Source: Palsa-504 sp963753195 (GTDB lineage: Bacteria; Actinomycetota; Actinomycetes; Streptosporangiales; Streptosporangiaceae). From it: a stretch of DNA of 64,000 nucleotides. Position 1 is the stretch's first letter; the number at the start of each line of letters is the position of its first letter. Positions 52,149-60,725 of this stretch are shown here, in pieces. A program made the position numbers and the translations under genes. The DNA lies in assembly GCA_963753195.1 (NCBI GenBank), contig CAVWBH010000003.1, positions 1 through 64,000 on the forward strand, in the 5' to 3' direction. Under the pieces are notes generated by a model. That model worked only from the letters and a program-made list of their open reading frames with translations. It was not told the origin of the DNA and searched no databases.

Positions 52149-54386
52149 TCAGGTCTTCGGCCAGCAGTGGCGCTTTCCCGGCGACGGTCGTGCGGGGTAA
52201 GCCGGAAGCACTGGCGAGGAGCTCGCTATATCGGGTAGCGGGTGGGTTCGGTGAGGTATTGCCGCCCGGCTCGGGGTGGTCCAGCGGATGTGGCCGGTGG
52301 GGAGCTGTTCGGCGTTCCAGCGGGGGTCCTGCTTGAGGCGGTGGTCGTGACGGCACTTCGGGTTGCCGTTGCATAGGCAGGTCCGGCCGCCTGCTTCGTA
52401 TGGGATGCTGTGCTCGAAGTCGGCGCTGGTCGATGGGCGGCGGCAGCCCGGCCCGGTGCAGGTGGCGTGCCGGATCTGGGTCAGGTGCCGGAGCAGGACC
52501 CCGGGGTCGTGGCCGTTGGCCTCGTGCCGGTGATCACAGCCGCCGGTGGGGATGGGCTCGAGGGCGATGAGCAGGTCCCGCTGCCCAGGGGTGCCGGTGG
52601 CCATCCGCCAGGTGCCGTACCCGCCGGGCGGGCCGGGCTGGTCCGTGGCAGTGAAGGTGAACGACGGGCCGCCGCCGGGCGGGCCAGGGCCACCTGCGGT
52701 GCCGGGTTTACGGCGTTTCGGGGGGTTCGCCCGGCTGCGGGCGGGGGCGGGACGGGCGCAGCCATGCCCGATGGCGTGGCCGTCCTGGTCGGTGACGGTC
52801 ACGCACCAGGTGGACCGGGCGGTACGGGCGGCTGCGGCGGCCAGGTCGCGGGCCAGATCGGGGTCCAGGGGGCCGATGCCGGGCATCTCGCCGGGCCGGT
52901 CGGCGAGGTGCAGCAGGGTGGCCAGGGGGATGGTGAGGTTGGCCCGGCCGGCGAACCCGGGCGGGATCACCCCGGCCAGCGGCCCGGCCGGAGCTGGCAT
53001 CCGGGGCCCACGCGGACCAGACCCGCCATCCGGACCGGACCCACTGTCGTGCCCGGGCCGCTGTCCGGGCCGGGGCCGCTGTCCGTGGCTGGGCTTGGCG
53101 TCGTGGCCAGGGTTGCCGTCCTTGCCCGCAGCGCTGTCCTGGGCGGGGTCGTTGCTGGTGCGGGTGCCTAGGGGGCGGGAGTCGATACCGAGCAGGATGT
53201 CCAGGAACGCACGAGCCCGGAGCAGATCCATGCCGCCGTCCAGGCCCGCCTGGCGCAGCTGCCGGGCCCACCAGGTGATCCGCTGATCAGCGGCCAGCAC
53301 CTCGGCCGGGGGCAGCTCACGGCCGGTCAGGCCCGCGTTCCCGGACGGCTCCGCCCACCGCGCCACCCGCGCCTGCTTCGCCCCATGCTCCCGGCGCTTG
53401 CGGGCCTTCTCCGGGTTGACCTGCATCACCGCGCGGCTGATCGCCGACCGCAACCCGGCCGGGGTCAAGGACCCGGCCCGGTCCAGGACCATGGCCTCCG
53501 CGGCCCGGGCCTCAGCCGGGTCCAGCAGCATCGTCGCGCCCGCGATGATCAGCGCCTTATCCCGGGTCAGCACACCGGCCCGGAACGCAGCACGGGTCCC
53601 CGGCAAGCTCACCTCCAGCGCCGCGGCCAGGGCCAGCACCTCCTCCGCATCCCCGGATGACAGGGCCAGCGCCGCACCCAGCTCCCGGGAGGCGAACTCA
53701 TCCCACTCCCCCGGCAGCCCGGACGCAGCGTCTGCGGGGGTGCCGGGGGCGGGACGGCGGCGGAGCAGCTCCGCCACCGCGGCATGCTTACGGGCACTGG
53801 CATTGGCCTCGACCCGGTCCCACCCGCAGATCACCCCGACCAGCTCATCATCCGACGCACCGCGGTACCGGTCACCCTCCCCGGCGGCCTCGTCGGCGAA
53901 CTGGGCCAGTACCGGGCCGCCCGGCGCCACGTCCAGCGGCTTGCCCGACGCGAACCCCGACGCCCGGCTGGTGTACTCGCCGGGGTAGGTCTGCGCGGAG
54001 CCGGGCATCCCCGGGCCCCGGCGGCCGGCCGCCACGGAGCCGAGCGCGGCCCGGACCCCGGCCTGACCGGCCCGGGCCATCTCCGCCTCCGCCGCCTCCT
54101 GCCCGGCGGTGAACGCGCGGGCCTCGGCGATCAGCGCAGCCAGCCGCGCGTCATCCATCCCCGGCGGCGGCGCGTTATCCGGATCCTCATACTCCGCCCG
54201 ATCGCCATCACCGGGATCATCCTCACACTGCGCCGCCAGGTAACCCGGCTCATCCATCCACTCCGGCCACTCCGCGCCAGACGGAACCAGCCGCCAATCC
54301 GGGGAGCCGAAAACGGGGTAGGCCGCAGGGGTGTTGGGCGGGTCTTTGTCTCGCTCGGGGCCTTCGGAAGCTGGTTCCTGGTGCAT
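52149..54386 (-). CDS. DUF222/HNH endonuclease-domain protein
   Basis: A 745-aa protein of a family abundant in actinomycetes. The DUF222 region lies around residues 200-420 (RKHAAVAELLRRRP, DEFASRELGAALALSSGDAE, RGVL-type TRDKALIIAGATML). A Pro/Gly/His linker rich in GQRPRPGQRP follows. The C-terminal HNH segment is CTGPGCRRPSTSADFEHSIP with CLCNGNPKCRHDHRLK, giving Cys and His ligands and the D/N-H core. Members are often multicopy, related to group II intron or phage proteins, with unknown native role. Confidence 0.9.
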   Translation of the reverse strand: MHQEPASEGPERDKDPPNTPAAYPVFGSPDWRLVPSGAEWPEWMDEPGYLAAQCEDDPGDGDRAEYEDPDNAPPPGMDDARLAALIAEARAFTAGQEAAEAEMARAGQAGVRAALGSVAAGRRGPGMPGSAQTYPGEYTSRASGFASGKPLDVAPGGPVLAQFADEAAGEGDRYRGASDDELVGVICGWDRVEANASARKHAAVAELLRRRPAPGTPADAASGLPGEWDEFASRELGAALALSSGDAEEVLALAAALEVSLPGTRAAFRAGVLTRDKALIIAGATMLLDPAEARAAEAMVLDRAGSLTPAGLRSAISRAVMQVNPEKARKRREHGAKQARVARWAEPSGNAGLTGRELPPAEVLAADQRITWWARQLRQAGLDGGMDLLRARAFLDILLGIDSRPLGTRTSNDPAQDSAAGKDGNPGHDAKPSHGQRPRPGQRPGHDSGSGPDGGSGPRGPRMPAPAGPLAGVIPPGFAGRANLTIPLATLLHLADRPGEMPGIGPLDPDLARDLAAAAARTARSTWCVTVTDQDGHAIGHGCARPAPARSRANPPKRRKPGTAGGPGPPGGGPSFTFTATDQPGPPGGYGTWRMATGTPGQRDLLIALEPIPTGGCDHRHEANGHDPGVLLRHLTQIRHATCTGPGCRRPSTSADFEHSIPYEAGGRTCLCNGNPKCRHDHRLKQDPRWNAEQLPTGHIRWTTPSRAAIPHRTHPLPDIASSSPVLPAYPARPSPGKRHCWPKT

Positions 54387-54489
54387 GAAGCATGGTCCGT
54401 TCGGAAGGAATGACTACGAACATAATATCGAACATCGAACTTATCGGCAAGCGGATTTTGCCACCGGCGCCCATATTTTCGAACACATA

Positions 54490-54720
54490 GTTGATATCGC
54501 GGCGGGTCAGGGGGAACGTGGGGCGGAGGCGGGTGCGCAGGGATGCAGAACTCGGTGCCTTCGGGATCGGACAGCACGTGCCATCCTTCGTCGCCGCGCT
54601 GGCTGATGTCCGCGGGCCGGGCGCCGGGCGCGAGCAGGCGGGTCAGCTCGGCGCCCTGGTCCCGGTGGGTCGGGCTGACGTCGATGTGCAGGCGCAGCTT
54701 GCCGCCCTTGGGCTCACGCG
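54490..54720 (-). pseudogene. C-terminal remnant of a VOC-family (glyoxalase-like) gene
   Basis: The minus strand reads REPKGGKLRLHIDVSPTHRD, AELTRLLAPGARPADI, then GWHVLSDPEGTEFCIP. The final DPEGTEFC is the typical end of glyoxalase/bleomycin-resistance-like proteins. No N-terminal module or start codon survives; the frame begins in Pro/Arg-rich sequence. Confidence 0.55.
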
Positions 54721-54869
54721 AGGGCGATCGACCTGGCCGGGAGGGGTAAAGGGCCTTCCCGCTCCCGGCCAGGTGCCTGGCCGGAGGTCAGGCCGGATCG
54801 GTGGCTCCGCGCGGGGCTGGGGCAGGGTCGCTGCCCGGAGGTTCGCCGTCTGCCTCATCGCCGGCTGCC

Positions 54870-55877
54870 TCATCGCGGACAGGCTCGGCGCGGACGGGCT
54901 CGGCGCGGACGGGCTCGGCGCGGACGGGCTCGGTGCGGACCGGCTCGGCTGCGGACCGGCTCGGTGCGGACGCGCTCGACACGGACGGATTCCGTTCGAG
55001 CCGAGCCGAAGATGCGCTCGGCCACGTTGATCAGCCGGTCGGCGCGGTCTCGTACCTGCTCGAACCGCTGCAGGACCTGTTCGACGCGGTCCTGCAGCCG
55101 GTCGGCCGGGTCCCGCTGGGGCTCCGCCCGGTGCGGATCGTCGTGCCAGTGTGGGGCGTCGTGGTGCCCGTGCGGAGGGCGCGGAGGCTGAGGCCGCGCG
55201 GGCCGCGGCGGGGGCGGAGGCTGGGGCGGGCGGTGGTGCCAGTGCTCGTGGTGGTGCTGGTGCTGACGGTGATAGCGGGGCACGTCGTCGTCGAAGTCCC
55301 CGGCCAGCTCATCGGCTTCGTCGGCCGCTTCCTCCGCCTGGTCGGCGGCCTCTTCGGCGTGGTCGGCTTGTTCCTCGGCGCGTTCGGCGCGGCGGCGAGC
55401 CTGGTCGGCGGCGGCGCGAGCTTCGTCGGCACGAAGCATGGCGCGGGTGACCGTCTCGTCGTCGCCCCATTCGTGGGTCAGCTCGGCCGCTTCCTGGGTC
55501 AGGTCGGCGGCTTCCTCCGCCTGATCTGCGGTCTCCGAGGCACGTTCGGCTCGCTCCCGGGCTTGTTCGGCCAGGTAGCGCGCGTGCTCGGCGACCTGCC
55601 GGGCCTGGTCGGCTTGCTCCTGGGCTAGGGCCTCGGGGCCGTAGGTTTCCTCGTTCTCGGCGTGTTCCGCGGCGGTGCCGTAGGCGTCCTGGGCGTGTTC
55701 CGCGGCCGGGGCCGGGCCTTCCGCGGCCGGGGCCGGGCCTTTATTCCAGTCGTCACGGGGGTCGTCGGGGGTGGCCTGGTGGTCGTCCTGCACCGCGCGC
55801 CGGGCCACACTGTAGGGCTCGCCGGTCTCTGCCATGCGCTGGCGGGCGGCGGCCTTGCGGGCCTTGTCCTCAGTCAT
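54870..55877 (-). CDS. Coiled-coil protein with His-rich and repeat tail
   Basis: A ~335-aa protein. It starts MTEDKARKAAARQRMAETGE, PYSVARRAVQ, a short segment recurring in actinomycete proteins. Residues ~75-200 are a long Ala/Glu/Arg coiled coil. A His/Pro stretch follows (HRQHQHHHEHWHHRPPQPPP). The C-terminus ends in VRTEPVR-type repeats; a one-base shift in them would swap the last ~30 residues for EPVRA pentapeptides and an acidic tail. AGGGAG precedes the ATG at 55877. Function unknown. Confidence 0.7.
   Translation of the reverse strand: MTEDKARKAAARQRMAETGEPYSVARRAVQDDHQATPDDPRDDWNKGPAPAAEGPAPAAEHAQDAYGTAAEHAENEETYGPEALAQEQADQARQVAEHARYLAEQARERAERASETADQAEEAADLTQEAAELTHEWGDDETVTRAMLRADEARAAADQARRRAERAEEQADHAEEAADQAEEAADEADELAGDFDDDVPRYHRQHQHHHEHWHHRPPQPPPPPRPARPQPPRPPHGHHDAPHWHDDPHRAEPQRDPADRLQDRVEQVLQRFEQVRDRADRLINVAERIFGSARTESVRVERVRTEPVRSRAGPHRARPRRARPRRARPRRACPR
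54874..54985. repeat. 15-bp tandem repeat array (about seven units)
   Basis: Units of cggacgggctcggcg or close variants run from 54874 to 54985; one unit is 16 bp long. In the likely reading frame of the coiled-coil gene each 15-bp unit encodes a pentapeptide of the form EPVR(A/T). The 16-bp unit shifts the frame. This is a variable-number repeat candidate. Confidence 0.8.
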
Positions 55878-56101
55878 GATCGTTTCTCCCTGGCGAGGCG
55901 GCCCGCGTCTGCTCGCCATGGTGAACGGTCCTGGCGCGACCAGCGCGGCCGCAACCCAGGCCATGACTAGGCGGGCACCCGAGTCGTAGACCCTTGTCCT
56001 CGTTGCCGCCGACGGCGCGGGCCGATCGGTGGCTCGGAAGCGGGCAGGTGGTGCGCTGCCTCTGCGGCTAGAATACCTCGCGATATAACGCTTTCAAGGG
56101 T

Positions 56102-56134
56102 GGCTAGCCCCCGACTTCTGCCGGGGGGTTAGCC
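56102..56134 (-). terminator. Strong hairpin terminator
   Basis: ggctagcccccg and cggggggttagcc form a near-perfect 12-bp stem around a 7-base loop (acttctg). It lies 18 bp beyond the stop of the DinB gene on the minus strand, before the upstream end of the coiled-coil gene. No U-run follows, as usual in high-GC actinomycetes. Confidence 0.7.
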
Positions 56135-56151
56135 TTCGCCGCCGGGCCGGC

Positions 56152-56664
56152 CTATTCTCCCGTCGAGCCGTCGAGGCGCTCCCGGAGCAGGTCGGCATGC
56201 CCGTTGTGCCGCGCGTATTCCTCGACCATGTGCGTCATCACCCAGCGCAGCGAGAACCGGAGGCTCCCGCTCGGCCCGCGCACACCACTGACGTCGAAGG
56301 ATGGCGCCGCGGCCACCAGCAGCCGGGCGTGGTCGCATTCGGCACGCCAGGCCCGGAACGCCTCCGGCACGTCGGCGTCGGCTACGTCGCGGAAGGCCGG
56401 TTCCCCGTCCAGGCCGGGAGCGAAGATCGCGGCCATCTCCTCGCCGCCCAGCACCGTACGGAACCAGTTGCGCTCCACCTCAGCCATGTGCCGGACCAGG
56501 CCCAGCAGGGACAGGCCAGAGGGCGGCATGGCGCGCTGGCGCAGTTGATCGCCAGTCAGCCCCTCGCATTTCAGGGCCAGGGTGGCCCGCTGGAAGTCCA
56601 GGAAGGCGGTAAGGGTGGCTCGTTCGTCGGCTTCGAGCGGCGGGTCGAGGCGTTCGGCCGTCAT
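56152..56664 (-). CDS. DinB/DUF664 family protein
   Basis: A 170-aa four-helix protein. The start MTAERLDPPLEADERATLTA, then FLDFQRATLALKCEGLTGDQ, and the conserved GLVRHMAEVERNWFR (metal-site His) are typical. Further His residues lie in MTHMVEEYARHNGHADLLRE. Members bind metal and include mycothiol-dependent enzymes, but most are uncharacterised. It is convergent-free and ends at a strong hairpin. Confidence 0.9.
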   Translation of the reverse strand: MTAERLDPPLEADERATLTAFLDFQRATLALKCEGLTGDQLRQRAMPPSGLSLLGLVRHMAEVERNWFRTVLGGEEMAAIFAPGLDGEPAFRDVADADVPEAFRAWRAECDHARLLVAAAPSFDVSGVRGPSGSLRFSLRWVMTHMVEEYARHNGHADLLRERLDGSTGE

Positions 56665-56699
56665 GACCCTGGCCTACCACCGGGCCGGGCGGGCCGGGC

Positions 56700-57356
56700 T
56701 CAGACCAGGGCCTCGTTGATGAAGGCCAGGGTGAGCTCGTCGAGGCGATGCCGCGCAGCATCCGGGACGTCCCGCAGCGGCCCCTGGCCGGTGAGCACGG
56801 CCAGCCCGTGCACCGCGGACCAGATGGGGTATTCGATGCCCTCGCGGCGCTGGGGGTCCAGCACACCGGCGTCGACCAGCTCGTCGAGCCTGGCGCGGAG
56901 CTGATTCAGGGGCGAGCGGTCGGGCTCGGTGCTGCCGTCCGGGGCGCCGTAGGCGTGCTGCTGCGGCAGGGCGAACGCGGTGGCGAACAGGCCCGGTTCG
57001 TCGCGCGCGAACTCCAGGTACGCGGTACCGATCGCGCCCAGCCGGCCGCGGGCGGCGGTGGCGTCGCCGTGCGGGCCGGGCACGCGGGCGACGCCGGCGG
57101 CCATGCGGTCGGCGAGCTCGCCCATGGCCGCGGCGGCGACCGCGGCGAGAAGCTCGTCACGATCGGCGAAGTGCCGGTAGGCGGCGTTGGGCACGACGCC
57201 GACCATCCGGGTCGCTTCCCGGAGCACGACGGCGTCCGGGCCACCGGCCCGGGCCAGCTCCAGCCCGGCGGCGACCAGGCCGTCGCGGACGGCGCCTCGC
57301 GGACGGCGGCGCCGCTGCGCCGGAGGCATCTCCCCTGCTGCCTGGCTGGACCTCAT
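56700..57356 (-). CDS. TetR-family regulator (third)
   Basis: A 218-aa repressor. The HTH runs RDGLVAAGLELARAGGPDAV to VLREATRMVGVVPNAAYRHF. The C-terminal domain is TetR_C-like (TAYLEFARDEPGLFATAFAL). The ATG at 57356 was chosen; the longer frame to 57599 is spurious because it runs through the operators and the carbonic anhydrase gene. Two GTGGAC-N3-GTCCAC-type sites lie 18 bp upstream. It is divergent from a carbonic anhydrase operon, its likely target. Confidence 0.9.
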   Translation of the reverse strand: MRSSQAAGEMPPAQRRRRPRGAVRDGLVAAGLELARAGGPDAVVLREATRMVGVVPNAAYRHFADRDELLAAVAAAAMGELADRMAAGVARVPGPHGDATAARGRLGAIGTAYLEFARDEPGLFATAFALPQQHAYGAPDGSTEPDRSPLNQLRARLDELVDAGVLDPQRREGIEYPIWSAVHGLAVLTGQGPLRDVPDAARHRLDELTLAFINEALV

Positions 57357-57373
57357 CGCGACAGGATAACAAA

Positions 57374-57416
57374 GTGGACAGCGTCCACAACTTCGGTTAA
57401 TGTGTACAGCGTCCAC
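57374..57416. promoter_or_regulatory. Paired GTGGAC-N3-GTCCAC operators
   Basis: GTGGACagcGTCCAC at 57374-57388 is a perfect palindrome. GTGTACagcGTCCAC at 57402-57416 differs at one base of the left arm. Their centres are 28 bp apart. They lie between the third TetR gene and the divergent carbonic anhydrase gene. Confidence 0.7.
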
Positions 57417-57438
57417 TAAACGCCTGTGGAGGCTCGCG

Positions 57439-58137
57439 ATGAACAGGAACAAGACAGCAGATCCGGTAGGGCGGGACCTGGCGCCGGATGTCCCGGTAGG
57501 GCGGGACCCGGCGCCGGCTGCTCCGGTGGGGCGGGGCCCGGCGCGTGTGACGGCAGCGGAACCCACCATGACCAGGATGGCTCCGCTGCTCGAGCGCAAC
57601 GAGCAGTTCGCCCGTGGCTACCAGCCCCTCGCGCTCGCCCCGCCCACGGCACGGGTGCTCATCGTCACTTGCCTGGACCACCGGGTCGACCCGGCGATCA
57701 CCCTCGGGCTGCGGCTCGGGGAGGCTCCCGTCATCCGCAACGCGGGCGGGCGGGTCACCCCGGCCGTCATCGACGACGTCGCCTACCTGGCGTTCCTCGC
57801 CGGTGAGCTGTCCGGCGGTGAGCTGTCCGGCGGTGAGCTGTCCGGCGGCCAGGGCGCCCGGGACACGCTCTTTGAGGTCGCGATCGTCCACCATACGCAG
57901 TGCGGCACCGGCTTGCTCGCCGACGCCGGCTTCCGGCGGCAGGCCGCCGAGGCGACCGGCCTCGCCCAGGCGGAGCTGGCCGCCGCCGCGGTCGCCGACC
58001 CGCATGCCACCGTCAAGGCCGATGTCGAGCGCCTGCTCACCTCGCCCTTGCTCACGCCCAAGGTCAGCGTGTCCGGCCACGTGTACGACGTCGCGACCGG
58101 ACGCGTCACCACCGTGATCGACGCTCGGTACCGCTAG
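57439..58137 (+). CDS. Beta-carbonic anhydrase-like protein
   Basis: A 232-aa protein. The zinc-binding CLDHR is at residues 78-82 and HHTQC at 151-155, giving the Cys/His/Cys set of beta-carbonic anhydrases, and NAGGRV lies between. The N-terminus is a Pro/Arg repeat (PVGRDLAP, PVGRDPAP, PVGRGPAR), and a GELSGG unit is repeated three times at ~121-137. GTGGAGG precedes the ATG. It interconverts CO2 and bicarbonate. It heads a plus-strand run downstream of the TetR operators. Confidence 0.85.
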   Translation: MNRNKTADPVGRDLAPDVPVGRDPAPAAPVGRGPARVTAAEPTMTRMAPLLERNEQFARGYQPLALAPPTARVLIVTCLDHRVDPAITLGLRLGEAPVIRNAGGRVTPAVIDDVAYLAFLAGELSGGELSGGELSGGQGARDTLFEVAIVHHTQCGTGLLADAGFRRQAAEATGLAQAELAAAAVADPHATVKADVERLLTSPLLTPKVSVSGHVYDVATGRVTTVIDARYR

Positions 58138-58173
58138 GGACGCCCCGATGGGCGGGCACCGGGGCGGGCGAGG

Positions 58174-58806
58174 GTGCTCGGCCCGGTGCCCGGTCTGGAG
58201 TCAGTGCACGAGCGGATCGGGGCGCTGTCCGGCCAGGTCGCGGTGATCAGGGTGGGCGCGGCGACCCCGGCCGAGCTGAGAGAACTCCGGCACCGGGTCG
58301 AGGACGCGCTGTCCGCCACCCGGGCCGCGATGGCCGAGGGCATCGTGGCCGGGGGCGGTGCCGCGCTGCTGCACGCGGTCGGCGCGCTGGAGGACCTGCA
58401 GGTCAGCGGCGACTACGCCATCGGCGCCGGCATCGTCCGCCGGGCGCTGAGCGAGCCCGCCCACCTCATCGCGGCCAACGCGGGCTACCCGGCCACGGAG
58501 ACCGTGACGAAGACCACTGTTATGGGTGTTGACGATGGGTTTGACGCACTGGCAGGTCGTCATGGCAACATGATTGAGATGGGTATTATCGATCCGCTTC
58601 GCGTGGTCCGCTCCGCGCTGCAGAATGGCGCGTCGGTGGCGGGCCTGCTGCTCACCACCAATACGCTGGTGGCCGAGGAGCAGACGCCGTGGGGCGGCAG
58701 CCCGGCGCTGATGACCGAGTTCGGCTCGCTGGACGAGGGCCTGCGCCAGCCGTCTCCGGACTCCAGCACACCGCAATCGCTGGGACTCGGTCCTTCTATT
58801 GGCTGA
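58174..58806 (+). pseudogene. Orphan C-terminal part of GroEL
   Basis: A 210-aa frame homologous to the last ~40% of GroEL: SVHERIGALSGQVAVIRVGA, MAEGIVAGGGAALLHAVGAL and IIDPLRVVRSALQNGASVAG, then LLLTT. The apical and N-terminal equatorial parts are absent. It starts at a GTG with no clear ribosome site and overlaps the transporter gene by 8 bp. Codons in ~58517-58605 are visibly less GC-rich than on either side. Either a decayed second chaperonin or a reused fragment. Confidence 0.7.
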
Positions 58807-60112
58807 CACGGTCCCGCTCGTCCGCCAGGTGGTAACCGGCGAGGACGCCCTTCCGGGCGAAGTTCGCCTCCTCGAGGCGGCTGAGCGGGTCCTGTCAGGT
58901 GAGCGTCGCGGGGTCCGGGCGGTACTGCCCTTTCTGGGCCCCGCGTTCATCGCGGCGGTGGCCTACATCGACCCGGGCAACTTCGCGACCAACATGGCGG
59001 GCGGCTCGCTGTTCGGGTACACGCTGCTGTGGGTGGTGCTGGCCGCCAACCTGATGGCCATGCTGGTCCAGTCGATGAGCGCCAAGCTGGGCATCGCCAC
59101 CGGCCGCAGCCTGCCCGAGGTCTGCCGCGAGCGGTTCAGCGCCCGGGTCGTGGTGGCCCTGTGGCTGCAGGCCGAGGCGGTGGCCATGGCCACCGACCTG
59201 GCCGAGTTCGTCGGCGCGGCGCTGGGCCTGCACCTGGTGTTCGGCCTGGCCATGTGGCCGTCGGCGGCGCTGACCGGGCTGGCGGCCTTCATCATCCTGG
59301 GCATGCAGGTCGGGGGGTTCCGCCGGCTCGAGGCGACGCTGACCGGCCTGGTGGCGGTGGTGGTCCTGGCCTTCGGCCTCGAGGTGCTGCGCAGCAGGCC
59401 GCCGGTCGCCGCGGTCACCCACGGCCTGTTCGTCCCGCAGCTGGCCGGCAGCGGCTCGGCGCTGCTCGCGGTGAGCATCATCGGCGCCACGGTCATGCCG
59501 CACGTGATCTACCTGCACTCCTCCCTCACCCAGAACCGGATCGTGGGCGCCAACCCCGATGCGCGCCGCAAGATCTTCCGGTACGAGATGGTCGACATCA
59601 GCATTGCCATGGGCATCGCCGGCCTGATCAACATGGCCATGCTGGCCATGGCCGCCGCGGTCTTCCACGACCGCGGGCTGCGGCACGCCGGCAACGACCT
59701 GGGTCAGGTCTACACCGGCCTGAACCAGTTCCTGGGCGCGCACAGCGGGGTGGTGTTCGGCGTGGCCCTGCTCGCCTCCGGGGTCGCCTCCTCCTGCGTC
59801 GGCACCATGTCCGGCCAGGTGGTCATGCAGGGCTTCATCCACAAGAAGATCCCGATCTTCGCGCGCCGCGCCATCACCATGATGCCGGCCCTGGTCCTGA
59901 TCGGGGCGGGGTTCAGCCCGACCCGCGCGCTGGTGCTCAGCCAGGTCTTCCTGTCGTTCGGCATTCCCTTTGCGCTGATCCCGCTGGTCGTGTTCACCAG
60001 CAGCCGCTCGCTGATGGGGCCGCTGGTCAACCGGCGGCTCACGATCGCGGCCGCAACCGTAGTCACAGTGGTAATAGTAGGCCTCAATATCTACCTGCTG
60101 GCCACGGCGTAA
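58799..60112 (+). CDS. mntH: Nramp-family divalent metal transporter
   Basis: A 437-aa membrane protein with ~11 helices. The metal-binding DPGNFATN is at ~58-65 and the helix-6 motif MPHVIYLHSS at ~239-248. Hallmark spans AAVAYIDPGN, ATDLAEFVGAALGLHLVFGL and SSCVGTMSGQVVMQGFIH are present. Nramp proteins import Mn2+ or Fe2+ with protons. The TTG start is weak and probably depends on translational coupling with the GroEL-like frame it overlaps. Confidence 0.92.
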   Translation: MADTVPLVRQVVTGEDALPGEVRLLEAAERVLSGERRGVRAVLPFLGPAFIAAVAYIDPGNFATNMAGGSLFGYTLLWVVLAANLMAMLVQSMSAKLGIATGRSLPEVCRERFSARVVVALWLQAEAVAMATDLAEFVGAALGLHLVFGLAMWPSAALTGLAAFIILGMQVGGFRRLEATLTGLVAVVVLAFGLEVLRSRPPVAAVTHGLFVPQLAGSGSALLAVSIIGATVMPHVIYLHSSLTQNRIVGANPDARRKIFRYEMVDISIAMGIAGLINMAMLAMAAAVFHDRGLRHAGNDLGQVYTGLNQFLGAHSGVVFGVALLASGVASSCVGTMSGQVVMQGFIHKKIPIFARRAITMMPALVLIGAGFSPTRALVLSQVFLSFGIPFALIPLVVFTSSRSLMGPLVNRRLTIAAATVVTVVIVGLNIYLLATA

Positions 60113-60122
60113 TCTGCCGGGT

Positions 60123-60725
60123 ATGAGCCCGATCTCGCGCGGCTTCCACCGCCGCCGCCAGGAGGCGGAGCCGGCCGGCCGGGTCCCGCCCGGCCAGTAC
60201 GTGACCCCCGATTTCCCGGTGCTGTCGGCCGGGCCCACCCCGCGTACGCGGCTGGCCGACTGGACGTTCTCCATCGAGGGCGCCCGGTCCCCCGCCCGGT
60301 GGACCTGGGCCGAATTCCAGGCGCTGCCGACCGAATCCATCACGGTCGACATCCACTGCGTGACCCGGTGGTCCAAGCTCGACACGGCCTGGACCGGCGT
60401 GTCGCTGGACGTGCTGCTCGGCGCGGTGGAGTACGACGCCTCGTACGTGCTGGCCTTCTGCGACGGCGGCTACACCACGAACCTACCGGTGGCCGCCCTG
60501 ACCGGCGGGAAGGCGTGGGTGGCCTACTCCTACGACGGCAGCCCGCTGGCGCCCGAGCACGGCGGCCCGGCCCGGCTGCTCGTCCCGCACCTGTACTTCT
60601 GGAAAAGCGCCAAATGGGTACGCGGGCTGCGGCTGCGGCAGGACGACGCGCCCGGCTTCTGGGAAATGTACGGCTACCACAACTACGGAGACCCATGGCG
60701 GGAACAGCGGTACGCGGGCGACTGA
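60123..60725 (+). CDS. Sulfite oxidase-like molybdopterin protein (YedY/Mo-co family)
   Basis: A 200-aa protein of the oxidoreductase molybdopterin-binding family. The Cys that ligates molybdenum is in TVDIHCVTRWSKLDTAWTGV. Other conserved parts are LPVAALTGGKAWVAYSYDGS, HGGPARLLVPHLYFWKSAKW and FWEMYGYHNYGDPWREQRY. No signal peptide, so it is cytoplasmic, unlike YedY/MsrP. It overlaps by 31 bp with a flavoprotein gene, a pairing seen in other actinomycetes. Confidence 0.9.
   Translation: MSPISRGFHRRRQEAEPAGRVPPGQYVTPDFPVLSAGPTPRTRLADWTFSIEGARSPARWTWAEFQALPTESITVDIHCVTRWSKLDTAWTGVSLDVLLGAVEYDASYVLAFCDGGYTTNLPVAALTGGKAWVAYSYDGSPLAPEHGGPARLLVPHLYFWKSAKWVRGLRLRQDDAPGFWEMYGYHNYGDPWREQRYAGD

Noticed and set aside
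54874..54985. Regular repeat array that could be taken for a CRISPR
   Set aside because: Units are 15 bp, contiguous and without unique spacers, and they keep a coding pentapeptide frame. No cas gene is present.
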